64,000 nt of DNA from contig JAUCEP010000002.1 in the NCBI GenBank assembly GCA_030348875.1, positions 947,001 to 1,011,000 of the forward strand, in the 5' to 3' direction. Both the position numbers and the translations under genes were made by a program. Position 1 is the stretch's first letter, and every line of letters begins with the position of its first letter. Below, one piece after another: positions 44,848-54,759 of the stretch. A model generated the notes under the pieces. It saw only the letters and a program-made list of their open reading frames with translations. It was not told the DNA's origin and ran no database searches. This stretch comes from Ureibacillus composti (GTDB lineage: Bacteria; Bacillota; Bacilli; Bacillales_A; Planococcaceae).

Positions 44848-44941
44848 GTAAACGAACTGTCGATATTTGTCAAAATGTTTTCGTTTTGAACAGGAAAGGA
44901 AAGCATTATAATAAAATGACACAAAGGTTAGGAGGGGTTTT

Positions 44942-45127
44942 GTGCAAGACATTTTAAAAGAGCTTGAGGATACTAGAGAATTAATGATTCAATCGGGGAT
45001 GAAAAACGGCCTTCAAAACCCTAAAACAATTCGTTTAAGTCGACAATTAGATGAGCTAATGAATCGATATGAAAAAGAAATAGTTAGTTCTCAATATAAT
45101 ATTAAGACAAGAAAATACCTACAATGA
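44942..45127 (+). CDS. Spo0E-like aspartyl-phosphate phosphatase
   Basis: Protein of 61 residues with the helical hairpin of the Spo0E family and its signature around LSRQLDELMNRYEKE, matching the SxxLD core that contacts Spo0A~P. By family it removes phosphate from Spo0A~P (or a related response regulator) and delays sporulation. GGAGGGG lies 4-5 nt before a GTG start. It is in the same region as an orphan PAS kinase. Confidence 0.82.
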   Translation: MQDILKELEDTRELMIQSGMKNGLQNPKTIRLSRQLDELMNRYEKEIVSSQYNIKTRKYLQ

Positions 45128-45291
45128 AAATTTAATATGCTAAAGCGTATTTGTATCGAATATAATAATTGTACTATCTCAGTTATCTCACTTTAAAAAA
45201 ATTTTATAAAAAATATATATCGAATGTATTAAAAAATTAAATTATGGGAAAGATGTTTAATGAACACAGCAACATTCTCATTTCCCCCTTT

Positions 45292-45327
45292 AAGAGCAGG
45301 TGCAATTGCAGCCTGCTCTCTTTTTTT
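45292..45327 (+). terminator. Terminator downstream of the Spo0E-like gene
   Basis: AGAGCAGG (45293-45300) and CCTGCTCT (45312-45319) with TGCAATTGCA in the loop (itself self-complementary), then CTTTTTTT. It lies 165 bases past the stop, so an unseen transcript may end here. Confidence 0.9.
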
Positions 45328-45646
45328 GTGTTATAAGGGATTTAACTTTGGATTCAAAATAAATTACCTTAAGGAAGTTCTATATTATGTAAAAATAAAG
45401 TATTTATTTAGAAATTACCTCTACTTTTATACACCAATTTGTTAAACTACAATAAAGTAGCATTTATTCAATTTATATCCATCTGACTATTGGGCTTTTC
45501 AGTTAAAAGGAGTGCCTCATGGAGTATTTTACAAACCCATACAAGTATTGATTTAAACAAATACGAGGTTCTCCCAAACAACAAGTGAAATATACGCCAA
45601 GACGATCTCGAGTAGTTGGATGTATTTCAAAAAGGGAGTGAATATA
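45328..45646. other. Intergenic region with an orphan ribosome site and ten-codon frame
   Basis: No gene of normal size. AAAAGGAG (45504-45511) is followed 7 nt later by ATG (45519), opening MEYFTNPYKY and a TGA ending at 45551. It could be a leader peptide for the dehydrogenase gene downstream or a gene remnant. Confidence 0.3.
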
Positions 45647-46516
45647 GTGGTAAAAAAAGAAATCGCGTTTATTGGAACAGGGGTAATGGGTTCAAGTATT
45701 GTTAAGCATTTATTGAATGAAAATTATAACGTCACGGTTTATACAAGAACGATGGCGAAAGCTAAAAATCTAATCGATTTAGGTGCAAAATGGGCTGCAA
45801 CACCAGCGGAAGCAGCAGAAAATAAAGATGTTATTTTTACAATGGTCGGTTTCCCATCGGATGTTGAAGAAGTTTACTGTGGCGAATACGGTATATTTAA
45901 AACAGCAAAAGATGGGTCTATTGTAATTGATATGACAACATCTGAACCTTCTTTAGCTAAGAAATTATATAAAATAGCAAAGGAAAAGGGGATTCAATCA
46001 ATTGACGCACCTGTTTCTGGTGGAGATGTTGGTGCGAAAAACGGTACATTATCAATCATGGTTGGTGGAGATGAAGCAGCCTTCGAAAGTGTAAAATCAA
46101 TCCTAGAAGTTTTTGGTTCAAATATTGTTTATCAAGGAGAGGCAGGAGCTGGTCAACATACAAAAGCATGTAATCAAATTGTGATCGCGACGAATATGAT
46201 TGGTGTATGTGAATCCATCTCCTATGGTATCAAAGCAGGTCTTGACATTGAAAAAGTATTCCAATCCATTTCTACTGGTGCTGCAGGTTCATGGTCATTA
46301 AGTAATTTAGGACCTCGAATGGTAAAAGGGGATTTAGAACCAGGCTTTTATATCAAGCATTTCATAAAAGATATGAAAATTGCAATTGATGAATCGGAAC
46401 AAATGAATTTAGATTTACCAGGCCTTAAACTATCAAAACAACTTTATAACACTTTATTGGAAAATGGTTATGGTGAAAAAGGTACTCAAGCTTTAATAAA
46501 ATATTACGAACTATAA
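45647..46516 (+). CDS. ykwC: 3-hydroxyisobutyrate dehydrogenase-family oxidoreductase (YkwC)
   Basis: NAD(P)-dependent beta-hydroxyacid dehydrogenase of 289 residues. The Rossmann motif IAFIGTGVMGSSIVKHLL is at the N-terminus, the substrate loop is DAPVSGGDVGAKNGTLSIMVGG (about 118-139), and the catalytic Lys is in GQHTKACNQIV (about 169). The substrate may be 3-hydroxyisobutyrate, tartronate semialdehyde or a similar acid. The start is GTG 45647, 9 nt after AAAGGGAG; the upstream ATG at 45620 has no site. Confidence 0.88.
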   Translation: MVKKEIAFIGTGVMGSSIVKHLLNENYNVTVYTRTMAKAKNLIDLGAKWAATPAEAAENKDVIFTMVGFPSDVEEVYCGEYGIFKTAKDGSIVIDMTTSEPSLAKKLYKIAKEKGIQSIDAPVSGGDVGAKNGTLSIMVGGDEAAFESVKSILEVFGSNIVYQGEAGAGQHTKACNQIVIATNMIGVCESISYGIKAGLDIEKVFQSISTGAAGSWSLSNLGPRMVKGDLEPGFYIKHFIKDMKIAIDESEQMNLDLPGLKLSKQLYNTLLENGYGEKGTQALIKYYEL

Positions 46517-46572
46517 TTAACCCATTTGGATCAGCTATCTCATTGGTTTGAATAATAATTAGGAGTGATACA

Positions 46573-47898
46573 GTGGGAAAGCGACAAAGTAATTCGATCC
46601 AAGGTGGCCGAAGTCAGTTAGCTTTATATATGTCTTTACCTATTTTATCTTGGGCTTTTTATGATTTTGCCAATACTATTTTTTCATCAAACATTAATAC
46701 GGTATTTTTCCCATTTTATATGGATGAAGTGCTTGGGACGAATGAAGTAATGCAACAAGTTGCGAGTACGTTTATATCATATGCAAACGCTGTTGCAAGC
46801 TTTTTCTTAGTTGTTTTTTCACCGTTATTTGGTGTTTGGATTGATCAAACTGGTTATAAAAAAAAATTCATCGTTTGGTTTGCATCGATTTCTATTATAT
46901 TCACATTTATGATGGGAATCTTTGCTTGTCTTAATTCCACAACGACTATCTCAGGGGTCCCGCTAAGTTTATTTTTAGTTGTTGTTAGTTTTGTTATTGC
47001 AAAATTCTTTTTTAACTCCAGTCTAGTCTTCTATGATTCAATGATGGGGGATTTAGGGACAAAAGAGGAAATGCCGCTGATTTCCGGGTTTGGGGTAGCA
47101 GTTGGTTATCTAGGTACAATTTTTGGGTTACTTGTCTATTTATTAGTTTCAGATGGAGACTATCACAAGGCATTTATTCCTACTGCAATATTGTATTTAA
47201 TTTTCTCATTGCCATTATTTTTTATTAATAAAGATCATCCAGTTCCAAAAACAGAGCGGAAATCAATCAAATTTATTGATGGTTACAAAGAAATATTTCA
47301 AACCTTCAAAGAAATGAAAAAGTATAGAGCCATCTTTATATTCATGATTGCATACTTTTTCCTAAATGACGCGATTGCTACAACTATTGCAATGATGGCA
47401 GTTTATGCAACGGCAATCGTAGGATTTACGTCAGGTCAATTTATTATTTTGTATTTAGTTAGTACAATCTCTACAGTAATTGGTTCTCTAGCGTTCGGTA
47501 ACATCGCAAAAGCTATAGGGGCAAGACGTGCAGTGTCTGTTGTTTCCTTTATTATGATTTTCGCGCTTTTACTTGCTGTTATTGCTAATGAACAATGGAT
47601 GTTCTGGATTGCAGGAAGCTTATTTGGAGTTTCACTTGGCTCAATGTGGGTGACGTCAAGGACGTTGATCATAGAATTGTCGCCAGAAGAAAAAAGAGGC
47701 CAATTTTTTGGATTGTTTGCATTCTCAGGAAAAGTTTCTGCTATTATAGGACCTGCTCTTTATGGAACGATTACGCTTTTATTAAAGGATTATGGAACAC
47801 TTGCTAGCCGTATGGCACTAGGAAGCATGATCTTATTGACGATCGTTGGATTAATAATCCACTTACGAGTAAAACAAGAAAATCAAAATAGCTTATAG
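46573..47898 (+). CDS. MFS transporter, UMF1/Atg22-like
   Basis: Twelve-helix major facilitator of 441 residues. The first segment SWAFYDFANTIFSSNINTVFFPFYMDEVLG and FSPLFGVWIDQTGYKKKFI are typical of the UMF1 (vacuole effluxer Atg22-like) family, which includes suspected amino acid exporters. TSRTLIIELSPEEKRGQFFGLFAFSGKVSAIIGPALYG matches the second-half motif. It starts at GTG with AGGAGTG upstream and may be cotranscribed with the preceding dehydrogenase gene (56 bp gap). Substrate unknown. Confidence 0.85.
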   Translation: MGKRQSNSIQGGRSQLALYMSLPILSWAFYDFANTIFSSNINTVFFPFYMDEVLGTNEVMQQVASTFISYANAVASFFLVVFSPLFGVWIDQTGYKKKFIVWFASISIIFTFMMGIFACLNSTTTISGVPLSLFLVVVSFVIAKFFFNSSLVFYDSMMGDLGTKEEMPLISGFGVAVGYLGTIFGLLVYLLVSDGDYHKAFIPTAILYLIFSLPLFFINKDHPVPKTERKSIKFIDGYKEIFQTFKEMKKYRAIFIFMIAYFFLNDAIATTIAMMAVYATAIVGFTSGQFIILYLVSTISTVIGSLAFGNIAKAIGARRAVSVVSFIMIFALLLAVIANEQWMFWIAGSLFGVSLGSMWVTSRTLIIELSPEEKRGQFFGLFAFSGKVSAIIGPALYGTITLLLKDYGTLASRMALGSMILLTIVGLIIHLRVKQENQNSL

Positions 47899-47964
47899 GA
47901 GTTATGAACTTCCTATGATACAATTTACTTATATTTAGGAAGTTTACGAAGGAGCGGGAAGGTC

Positions 47965-48864
47965 TTGGAGCAAAAAGGAATTTTACTAGAGAGTGGAACA
48001 AATGAACTAGAAATAGTTGAATTTGAAATAGCAAACAATAAATTTGGTATTAACGTAATCAAAGTAAAGGAAATTATTCAACCAATTCCTGTTACATTTA
48101 TCCCGCACGCTCATCCATATGTTGAAGGAATCATTCAATTGCGTGGTGAAGTCTTACCGGTAGTTGATATGTTAAAAGTGTTAGGTATTCCCAATGCTAC
48201 TTATAATGCGCAGCAAAAATACATTGTTGCCGAATTTAATAAACAAAAAGTTGTTTTTCATGTAGATAATGTCACTCAAATACACCGAATTTCTTGGAAG
48301 GATATTGAAAGACCTTCAGATATGTATCAAGGTGGAGCATCTCAAGTTATTGGTGTCATTAAAAGAAATGAACATATGATTTTGTTATTAGACTTTGAAA
48401 GAATTATGGTTGAAATTAACCCTGATTCGGGAATAAATGTCGATGCTGTAAAAAAACTTGGTAATCGACAACGCTCTGAAAAGAAAATTGTCATTGCTGA
48501 AGACTCACCATTATTAAGAAAATTATTATATGACACGATGCATGAAGCAGGTTATGTAAATGTAGAGTTTTTTGAAAATGGTAAGGATGCCTATAATTAT
48601 TTAGAAAGTTTAACAGTAAATAAAAATATTTCAGAACATGTTCAATTAGTTGTTACTGATATTGAAATGCCACAGATGGATGGCCATCACTTAACTAAAA
48701 AAATTAAATCACATCCAGACTTACAAGTAATACCAGTCATTATCTTTTCTAGTTTAATTACGGACGATTTACGTCATAAGGGCGAAGAGGTAGGGGCGGA
48801 AGAGCAAATAAGTAAGCCTGAAATTACTAAGCTTATCTTAAAGATGGATGAATTAATTTTATAG
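47965..48864 (+). CDS. cheV: Chemotaxis coupling/response-regulator protein CheV
   Basis: Protein of 299 residues. A CheW-like domain (about 10-155; VKEIIQPIPVTFIPHAHPYVEGIIQLRGEVLPVVDM) couples receptors to CheA. A receiver domain follows (about 172-299; EDSPLLRKLL, phospho-Asp in VVTDIEMPQMDGHHL, Lys in ISKPEI). CheA~P phosphorylates CheV for adaptation. The start is TTG 47965 after AAGGAGCGGGAAGG. Own terminator downstream. No other chemotaxis genes are in the window. Confidence 0.94.
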   Translation: MEQKGILLESGTNELEIVEFEIANNKFGINVIKVKEIIQPIPVTFIPHAHPYVEGIIQLRGEVLPVVDMLKVLGIPNATYNAQQKYIVAEFNKQKVVFHVDNVTQIHRISWKDIERPSDMYQGGASQVIGVIKRNEHMILLLDFERIMVEINPDSGINVDAVKKLGNRQRSEKKIVIAEDSPLLRKLLYDTMHEAGYVNVEFFENGKDAYNYLESLTVNKNISEHVQLVVTDIEMPQMDGHHLTKKIKSHPDLQVIPVIIFSSLITDDLRHKGEEVGAEEQISKPEITKLILKMDELIL

Positions 48865-48910
48865 TCCTCTTGAACAAAATCAGGTGTCCAATATAATATT
48901 AAATTTTTGT

Positions 48911-48948
48911 AAAGGTCGGATACCCATATGGATTCCGACCTTTTTTTC
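48911..48948 (+). terminator. Terminator of cheV
   Basis: AAGGTCGGATACC (48912-48924) and GGATTCCGACCTT pair with a short bulge, followed by TTTTTT. The ~210 bases from here to ppx show no other feature. Confidence 0.88.
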
Positions 48949-49162
48949 TTTTAAAATTAACTTTTATCACTAGTGGTGGGAGTTAGCAAAAATTCGGACT
49001 TAGACCGAAGCGTACTTGTTTTAATAGAAATTGACATTGGTCATTGATTAAAGATAATCCTCTTGAACCATTCTATACTTAAGATGGTAGTTACGAATTA
49101 AGGAGATTTATTCAATCTTTCTGTAGCACATTTGAAATACCATAGAGAGAAGTGAAGCTTTG

Positions 49163-50710
49163 ATGAGAAAACTCAGAACTGGGATTATTGATATTGGATC
49201 AAATACAATCCGCCTTGTACTTTATAAATACAAACAAGATGAAGGGCTCCATGAATTTGGTAATATTAAAACAGTTGCTAGATTAAGAAAGTATATACAA
49301 CCTAATGGGGAAATGTCCGAAGAAGGCATCAAACTTCTTGAAGATACCTTAAAGTCGTTTAAACGAATACTCAATGACTTTGACGTGACAGATGTGAAAG
49401 CAGCTGCTACAGCTGCTATACGCCAAGCCAAAAATAATCAAGACATTATAATGCGAATGGAGAAAGAAACTGGTATCAATATCGATTTACTTTCTGGTGA
49501 AGAAGAGGCTTATTTTGGCTATTTAGCCATTGCATATTCTATGGATACGCCTTCTGCTGTTTCTATAGATATTGGTGGGGGTTCAACAGAAGTATCATTA
49601 TTTATAAATAAAGAACTTAAACATTCATTCAGCTTTCCGTTTGGTACTGTTTCTTTAAAACAAAAATTTGTTACAGGTGAAGTCATTAATGAAATTGAAA
49701 AAAATCAATTAAGAGCATATATAAAAAATCAATTTGAACAACATGAATGGATTAAAAACGCTGGATATCCCATTATTGCAATCGGTGGAAGTGCTCGAAA
49801 TGTGGCACAAATTCATCAACAATTATTAAATTATCCTATTTCAGGGGTTCATCAGTATGAGATGTCTAGACTGAATTTATCGGAAATAGGCCTATACTTA
49901 AGTAAACTAACATTTGACCAATTAAAGCAACTAGATGGTTTATCCTCGGACCGTGCTGATATCATAGGTATTGCCTTAGAAGTATTCCGAGAATTGATGG
50001 AGGTTGTAGATAGCGAAAAATTTCAAGTAAGTAAAAAAGGATTACGTGAAGGTTTAATGATGAGTCGTGTTCTTGAAGGTGATCACATCACTTATAATAA
50101 ACACAACGTATTTGAAGAAAATGCTAGAAGGATTACCCTTCAATATGGTCGTCCAGAAGAAGAGGTAAATACTCTTTGTTCCTTAACAGAGCAATTATAT
50201 AAAGAATGTGTAAAGTTAAATCTTCTTCATTCTCAAAAAGAACATTATGAACTTCTACTAAAAGCAGCAAAAGTATTTGCCATTGGAGAGTATATAGAGC
50301 TTGATTCATCCAACCAACATACTTTCTACTTACTTGCAAACCAATCAATTGCAGGGTTGAGTCATATTAATCGCATAAAATTAGCATTACTTGCTTCATA
50401 TAAAAATCGAGATTATTTCAGAAGATTTTCAGAACCGTTTGCTGCATGGATGAGCCGAGAGGAACTTAAAGTATTGCGAGATTATGGTGCCTTACTAAAA
50501 TTTGTCTATGCATTTAATGTATCGAAACGAAATATCGTAAAAACTATTAAATTAGAAAAAAGTGCCGATATAATACTTATTAAAGTAATCACACAAAAAA
50601 GTGCGATGGCAGAACAATACCAAGTCGAACGCCAAAAGAAACATTTTGAGCGTGTTATAAAGAAACAAGTAAAAATCCAATTTGTTAGTGAAGATGGGAG
50701 GCAAAAATGA
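49163..50710 (+). CDS. ppx: Exopolyphosphatase/Ppx-GppA phosphatase
   Basis: Actin-fold phosphatase of 515 residues releasing phosphate from polyphosphate or converting pppGpp to ppGpp. The phosphate-1 loop is IIDIGSNTIRLVLY, the catalytic Glu is in LLSGEEEAYFGYLA, and phosphate-2 is SIDIGGGSTEVSLF. A C-terminal HD-like helical domain follows (about 310-515). The ATG at 49163 is preferred over the TTG just before it, with GAGAAGTG upstream. It overlaps ppk by 4 bp, so the polyphosphate-degrading and -making genes are coupled. Confidence 0.92.
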   Translation: MRKLRTGIIDIGSNTIRLVLYKYKQDEGLHEFGNIKTVARLRKYIQPNGEMSEEGIKLLEDTLKSFKRILNDFDVTDVKAAATAAIRQAKNNQDIIMRMEKETGINIDLLSGEEEAYFGYLAIAYSMDTPSAVSIDIGGGSTEVSLFINKELKHSFSFPFGTVSLKQKFVTGEVINEIEKNQLRAYIKNQFEQHEWIKNAGYPIIAIGGSARNVAQIHQQLLNYPISGVHQYEMSRLNLSEIGLYLSKLTFDQLKQLDGLSSDRADIIGIALEVFRELMEVVDSEKFQVSKKGLREGLMMSRVLEGDHITYNKHNVFEENARRITLQYGRPEEEVNTLCSLTEQLYKECVKLNLLHSQKEHYELLLKAAKVFAIGEYIELDSSNQHTFYLLANQSIAGLSHINRIKLALLASYKNRDYFRRFSEPFAAWMSREELKVLRDYGALLKFVYAFNVSKRNIVKTIKLEKSADIILIKVITQKSAMAEQYQVERQKKHFERVIKKQVKIQFVSEDGRQK

Positions 50711-52866
50711 TGTCTACTGACATGGAACTCAATAAGTCTGATGAACGTGACGATCATGAGAATGAGTTTAAACTAATGTTAGAAGAAATTGCTAAACCAC
50801 AATATTATAATAATCGTGAACTTAGTTGGTTAGCATTTAATGAGCGAGTACTTGAAGAAGCAGAAGATATAGAAAATCCTCTATTAGAAAGACTAAAATT
50901 CTTAGCAATTTTCAGCTCAAATCTAGATGAGTTTTTCATGGTTAGGGTGGCTGGACTTCAGGATCAAGTACGTGCGGGTTACCATAAACCAGAAAATAAA
51001 TCAGGCTTAACACCAAAAGAACAATTAACTAAAATTGCGGAAAGAACACAGGCACTTGTTCGTAGACAAATGGAAGTTTTCCGTCATTTAGTGTTTGATC
51101 TATTGCCAAAGGAAAATATCTATATTAAAGAGTTTAAATATTTAAACGATTCACAAAAAGAATATATTAACGTCTTGTTTGAGGAAACAATTTTTCCAGT
51201 ATTAACACCGGTCGCTGTTGACGCCTATCGACCATTCCCAACTTTACTAGGGAAAACACTAAATTTATTAGTCATGATTGAAGAAAATAATGAATTTGAA
51301 AAAAATGAAAGGATGGCAATAGTACAAGTACCATCTGTTTTAAATCGCTTTATTGAAGTACCAAGTGATCACAATAAAAAGGTATTTGTCCTATTAGAGG
51401 ATGTTATTACGAGCCATATTAAAAAGCTTTTCCTTGGCTATAAAGTGAAATCCTCACAAGCATTCCGTTTAACAAGGAACGCTGATTTAACCATTCATGA
51501 AGAAGGCGCACGGGATTTACTTGTTGAGATTGAAAAAGAGTTAAAGAAACGCAAATGGGGCGTTGGTAGCCGATTAGAAGTGCGTGATGGTGAAATTAGT
51601 GATGAAATATTAGATTACTTGTTAGAAGAATTTGAAATTGAAGAATCTGATGTATTTAAAATAGATGGACCTTTGGACTTAACCTTCTTATTTGGTTTTG
51701 TTAAGAAGATTGCAATAGGTCGAGAACATTTAGAATACGAAAGCTTTATTCCACAACGTCCTAAAGACTTAGCATTAAATGAAAATATTTATGAAAAGGC
51801 ATTAACTCAAGATCTTTTTTTCCATCATCCTTACGAATCTTTTGAACCAATTGTTGATTTCATTGCAGAAGCCGCGTCGGATCCATCTGTATTAGCGATT
51901 AAGCAAACCCTTTATCGTGTAAGTGGTAATTCACCGATTATCTATGCATTAAAACAGGCTGCGGAAAATGGGAAACAAGTAACAGTACTTGTTGAATTGA
52001 AAGCTCGATTTGATGAGGAAAATAATGTTCATTGGGCTAAAGAACTTGAGCAAGCTGGATGTCTAGTGATTTACGGTATGAATAATTTAAAAACACACTC
52101 AAAGATTACACTAGTTGTGCGAAGACGGCATGGGAAAATTGAACGATTTGTTCATTTAGGGACTGGTAACTATAATGATGCAACCGCGAAAGTATATACG
52201 GATATGGGAATCATTACGACAAATAAAGAATTTGGAATAGATGCTACCAACTTCTTTAACTATTTAAGTGGGTATACTGAAAAGCCTCAGTTCCATCATT
52301 TAGTAGTAGCACCTTTTGACATACGAGATGAATTTATTGAGTTAATTGATGAAGAAATTAAGTGTCACAAAAAATATGGAAATGGTTTTATTCGTGCTAA
52401 AATGAATTCATTAACTGATAAAGACTTAATGATGAAATTATATGAAGCTTCTATACATGGTGTGAGGGTTGAGCTACTTGTGCGCGGAATATGTTGTTTA
52501 CGACCAGGAATACCGGGAATCAGTGAAAATATTACGGTGTCCAGTATTGTAGGGCGATTCTTAGAACACACTCGTATCTATTGGTTCCATCACAATGGCG
52601 AAGATCAAGTATTCTTGTCCTCTGCTGATTTAATGACACGAAATATGGTGAAGCGAGTAGAAATTATGTTCCCAATCTATTCGGAAGACATAAAACAACG
52701 TGTCATGGATATTTTCAGTACTCAACTTGCGGATACGGCGAAAGCTCGTATTCAAGATTCAAATGGAAAATATCATTACAAAGAAGAACGGGTAGATATT
52801 GAAGAAATTAATAGCCAAGAGCTTTTTTTAATTGATGCAATGAGTACTGTTATAGAAGAAGAATAG
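50707..52866 (+). CDS. ppk: Polyphosphate kinase 1
   Basis: Enzyme of 719 residues polymerising ATP gamma-phosphate into polyphosphate at the membrane face. The N-terminal ELSWLAFNERVLEEAED, KQTLYRVSGNSPII with the metal-binding Arg, THSKITLVVRR and FVHLGTGNYNDATAK with the autophosphorylated His are intact. LFLSSADLMTRNM-like sequence near the end holds the second HKD-type motif. GGGAGG precedes the ATG at 50707. It is coupled to ppx. Confidence 0.95.
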   Translation: MMSTDMELNKSDERDDHENEFKLMLEEIAKPQYYNNRELSWLAFNERVLEEAEDIENPLLERLKFLAIFSSNLDEFFMVRVAGLQDQVRAGYHKPENKSGLTPKEQLTKIAERTQALVRRQMEVFRHLVFDLLPKENIYIKEFKYLNDSQKEYINVLFEETIFPVLTPVAVDAYRPFPTLLGKTLNLLVMIEENNEFEKNERMAIVQVPSVLNRFIEVPSDHNKKVFVLLEDVITSHIKKLFLGYKVKSSQAFRLTRNADLTIHEEGARDLLVEIEKELKKRKWGVGSRLEVRDGEISDEILDYLLEEFEIEESDVFKIDGPLDLTFLFGFVKKIAIGREHLEYESFIPQRPKDLALNENIYEKALTQDLFFHHPYESFEPIVDFIAEAASDPSVLAIKQTLYRVSGNSPIIYALKQAAENGKQVTVLVELKARFDEENNVHWAKELEQAGCLVIYGMNNLKTHSKITLVVRRRHGKIERFVHLGTGNYNDATAKVYTDMGIITTNKEFGIDATNFFNYLSGYTEKPQFHHLVVAPFDIRDEFIELIDEEIKCHKKYGNGFIRAKMNSLTDKDLMMKLYEASIHGVRVELLVRGICCLRPGIPGISENITVSSIVGRFLEHTRIYWFHHNGEDQVFLSSADLMTRNMVKRVEIMFPIYSEDIKQRVMDIFSTQLADTAKARIQDSNGKYHYKEERVDIEEINSQELFLIDAMSTVIEEE

Positions 52867-52887
52867 AATCAAATGGTATTATCAAGT

Positions 52888-52932
52888 AAAAGTGTAGCTT
52901 TATCGGTGAATTTTTAGTTATGGCTACACTTA
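52888..52932 (+). terminator. Terminator of ppx-ppk
   Basis: AAGTGTAGC (52890-52898) and GCTACACTT (52923-52931) pair across a long loop. The T tract is modest. Confidence 0.65.
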
Positions 52933-52977
52933 CTTCTTTTAAGAAGCATTGAGTTGTTATACAAATGGGGGATAATT

Positions 52978-54621
52978 ATGATAACTTTTCCTACAGAGGA
53001 AACAGAAAAATACTTACATGATCTCATGACATTAAATCCATTTGATGCTGTCATCGTTCTAAAAAAACAAAGTAATCCAGAGTATACTGTTGAATTGATT
53101 AACCCAATAGCTGAGGCAATTTCCCCAGGTGAATTTATAAAAGGTATGGATGCCAAGGAATTCTTTAAATGGACAAAGTGGGAAGATATTTTAGCCATCA
53201 TGAATGAACCAAATCATGAGATACAATACATAGATATAAAAAATTTAGAACAAGTGCAAATTAATGTTCATCCTTTAGCTTCTTCGAATGGTTTATATTA
53301 TGTCATCGTATTACGTGCTTTAAACAATGAATATCAATCTATTCACAATTATACATTCGAAGATGTTTTAACTGGTTTACCTAATCGAAGTGCCTTAACG
53401 ATTCAATGGGCAGAAAAATATAGTATTGAGTTAAAAGAAATTAATGTAGCATTACTCCTAATCGACTTAGATCGTTTTAAGAAATACAATGAATCGCTAG
53501 GTAAACGTAAAGCAGATAAAATGTTAAAGCAAATTAGTCTTAGGTTTCATAGTTTAACGAACGAAAGCTATCATCTTTTTCATTATCATGGAGATGAATT
53601 TATCTTTATGGTCCCTTTCCAAAATAAAGAAGAAATAGATGAAATCGTGAATGCTCTTTTAAATTTATTAAAAGAACCTTTTTTGATTGATGACCAAGAG
53701 TACTTTGTTACTTCTTCAATTGGAATTGCAGTTACTGAAAAAGATAGAGATCTAGAGGAATTATTACACGAAGCCGAACAAGCTTTGTTTTATGTAAAAA
53801 AACATGGTCGTGCACATTATCGTTTTTATAATGAAGAGATGAGTCATACCTTTCATAATGAAGTTTTAATGGAAGCACATTTACGCAGAGCCATCGAATT
53901 AAATGAATTATCAATCCATTTACAACCACAAGTTGACTTTAATACTAAAGACATTAATAGTTTTGAAGCATTACTAAGATGGAATAATCCGAAATTTGGT
54001 AATGTTTCACCAGGTGTGTTTATTCCACTTGCCGAATCATCTGGATTAATCATTCAAATTGGTGATTGGGTACTTGAAGAAGTATGTAAGTATCAACGTG
54101 ATTGGAAACTAAACGGGTTTAGACCTGTCAGAATTGCTGTAAATATTTCACCAAAGCAATTCAAACAGGATGACTTTGTTATAAAGGTTGAAAAAGTATT
54201 AGAAAGATATAAAATTAACCCGAAACATATAGAAGTAGAGATTACCGAAAGTTCAATGGTAAATGTCGATGAAACAGAAGGTATCTTAAATCGATTAAAA
54301 GCACTAGGGGTATATGTCTCTGTAGATGACTTTGGCACTGGTTATTCATCTTTAAGCTATTTAAAAAAATATCCAATTGATATTATTAAGATCGATCAAT
54401 CATTTATTGCTGATATCAATAAAGATGAAAAAAATGAAGCAATTATCAAAGCAATCATCACTCTTTCTAAAAATTTAGGAATGGATGTTATTGCCGAGGG
54501 TGTTGAATATACAGACCAGGAACAATTTTTAAAGCAATTTAATTGTCATAAAGGCCAAGGCTATTTATACAATAAACCAATTCCAGTTGAAAAAATTGTA
54601 GAACAGTATTTTATGTTGTAA
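52978..54621 (+). CDS. PAS-GGDEF-EAL c-di-GMP phosphodiesterase, GGDEF degenerate
   Basis: Cytoplasmic protein of 547 residues. A PAS-like region (about 15-125) precedes a GGDEF domain whose active-site motif reads HYHGDEF, so the first Gly is His and cyclase activity is doubtful. The EAL domain (about 290-545) is intact: FEALLRWNNP, VNISPKQF, EITESSMV, DDFGTGYSSLSYLKKYPIDIIKID and VIAEGVE. It therefore most likely hydrolyses c-di-GMP, with the GGDEF perhaps sensing GTP. GGGGGATA precedes the ATG at 52978. In B. subtilis the EAL protein YkuI lies in the same region. Confidence 0.88.
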   Translation: MITFPTEETEKYLHDLMTLNPFDAVIVLKKQSNPEYTVELINPIAEAISPGEFIKGMDAKEFFKWTKWEDILAIMNEPNHEIQYIDIKNLEQVQINVHPLASSNGLYYVIVLRALNNEYQSIHNYTFEDVLTGLPNRSALTIQWAEKYSIELKEINVALLLIDLDRFKKYNESLGKRKADKMLKQISLRFHSLTNESYHLFHYHGDEFIFMVPFQNKEEIDEIVNALLNLLKEPFLIDDQEYFVTSSIGIAVTEKDRDLEELLHEAEQALFYVKKHGRAHYRFYNEEMSHTFHNEVLMEAHLRRAIELNELSIHLQPQVDFNTKDINSFEALLRWNNPKFGNVSPGVFIPLAESSGLIIQIGDWVLEEVCKYQRDWKLNGFRPVRIAVNISPKQFKQDDFVIKVEKVLERYKINPKHIEVEITESSMVNVDETEGILNRLKALGVYVSVDDFGTGYSSLSYLKKYPIDIIKIDQSFIADINKDEKNEAIIKAIITLSKNLGMDVIAEGVEYTDQEQFLKQFNCHKGQGYLYNKPIPVEKIVEQYFML

Positions 54622-54625
54622 TGAC

Positions 54626-54668
54626 AAAGCAAGCAAATTCTGATGAAAGAATTTGTTTGCTTTTTTAA
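54626..54668 (+). terminator. Terminator of the GGDEF-EAL gene
   Basis: AAGCAAGCAAATTCT and AGAATTTGTTTGCTT pair with one G-U around GATGAA, followed by TTTTAA. Confidence 0.88.
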
Positions 54669-54759
54669 TTGTCCTTGAAAGTGTCTACAAGTTTTAGTAC
54701 TTAAGTTTACCTATACGTAAATATAATGACAGTGATGCTGGTGTGTCTTACAATAAAAA

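Noticed and set aside
45260..45445. 61-codon frame beginning MNTATFSF
   Set aside because: It runs straight through a strong intrinsic terminator (45292-45327) and its later part is the AT-rich spacer; no family resemblance.
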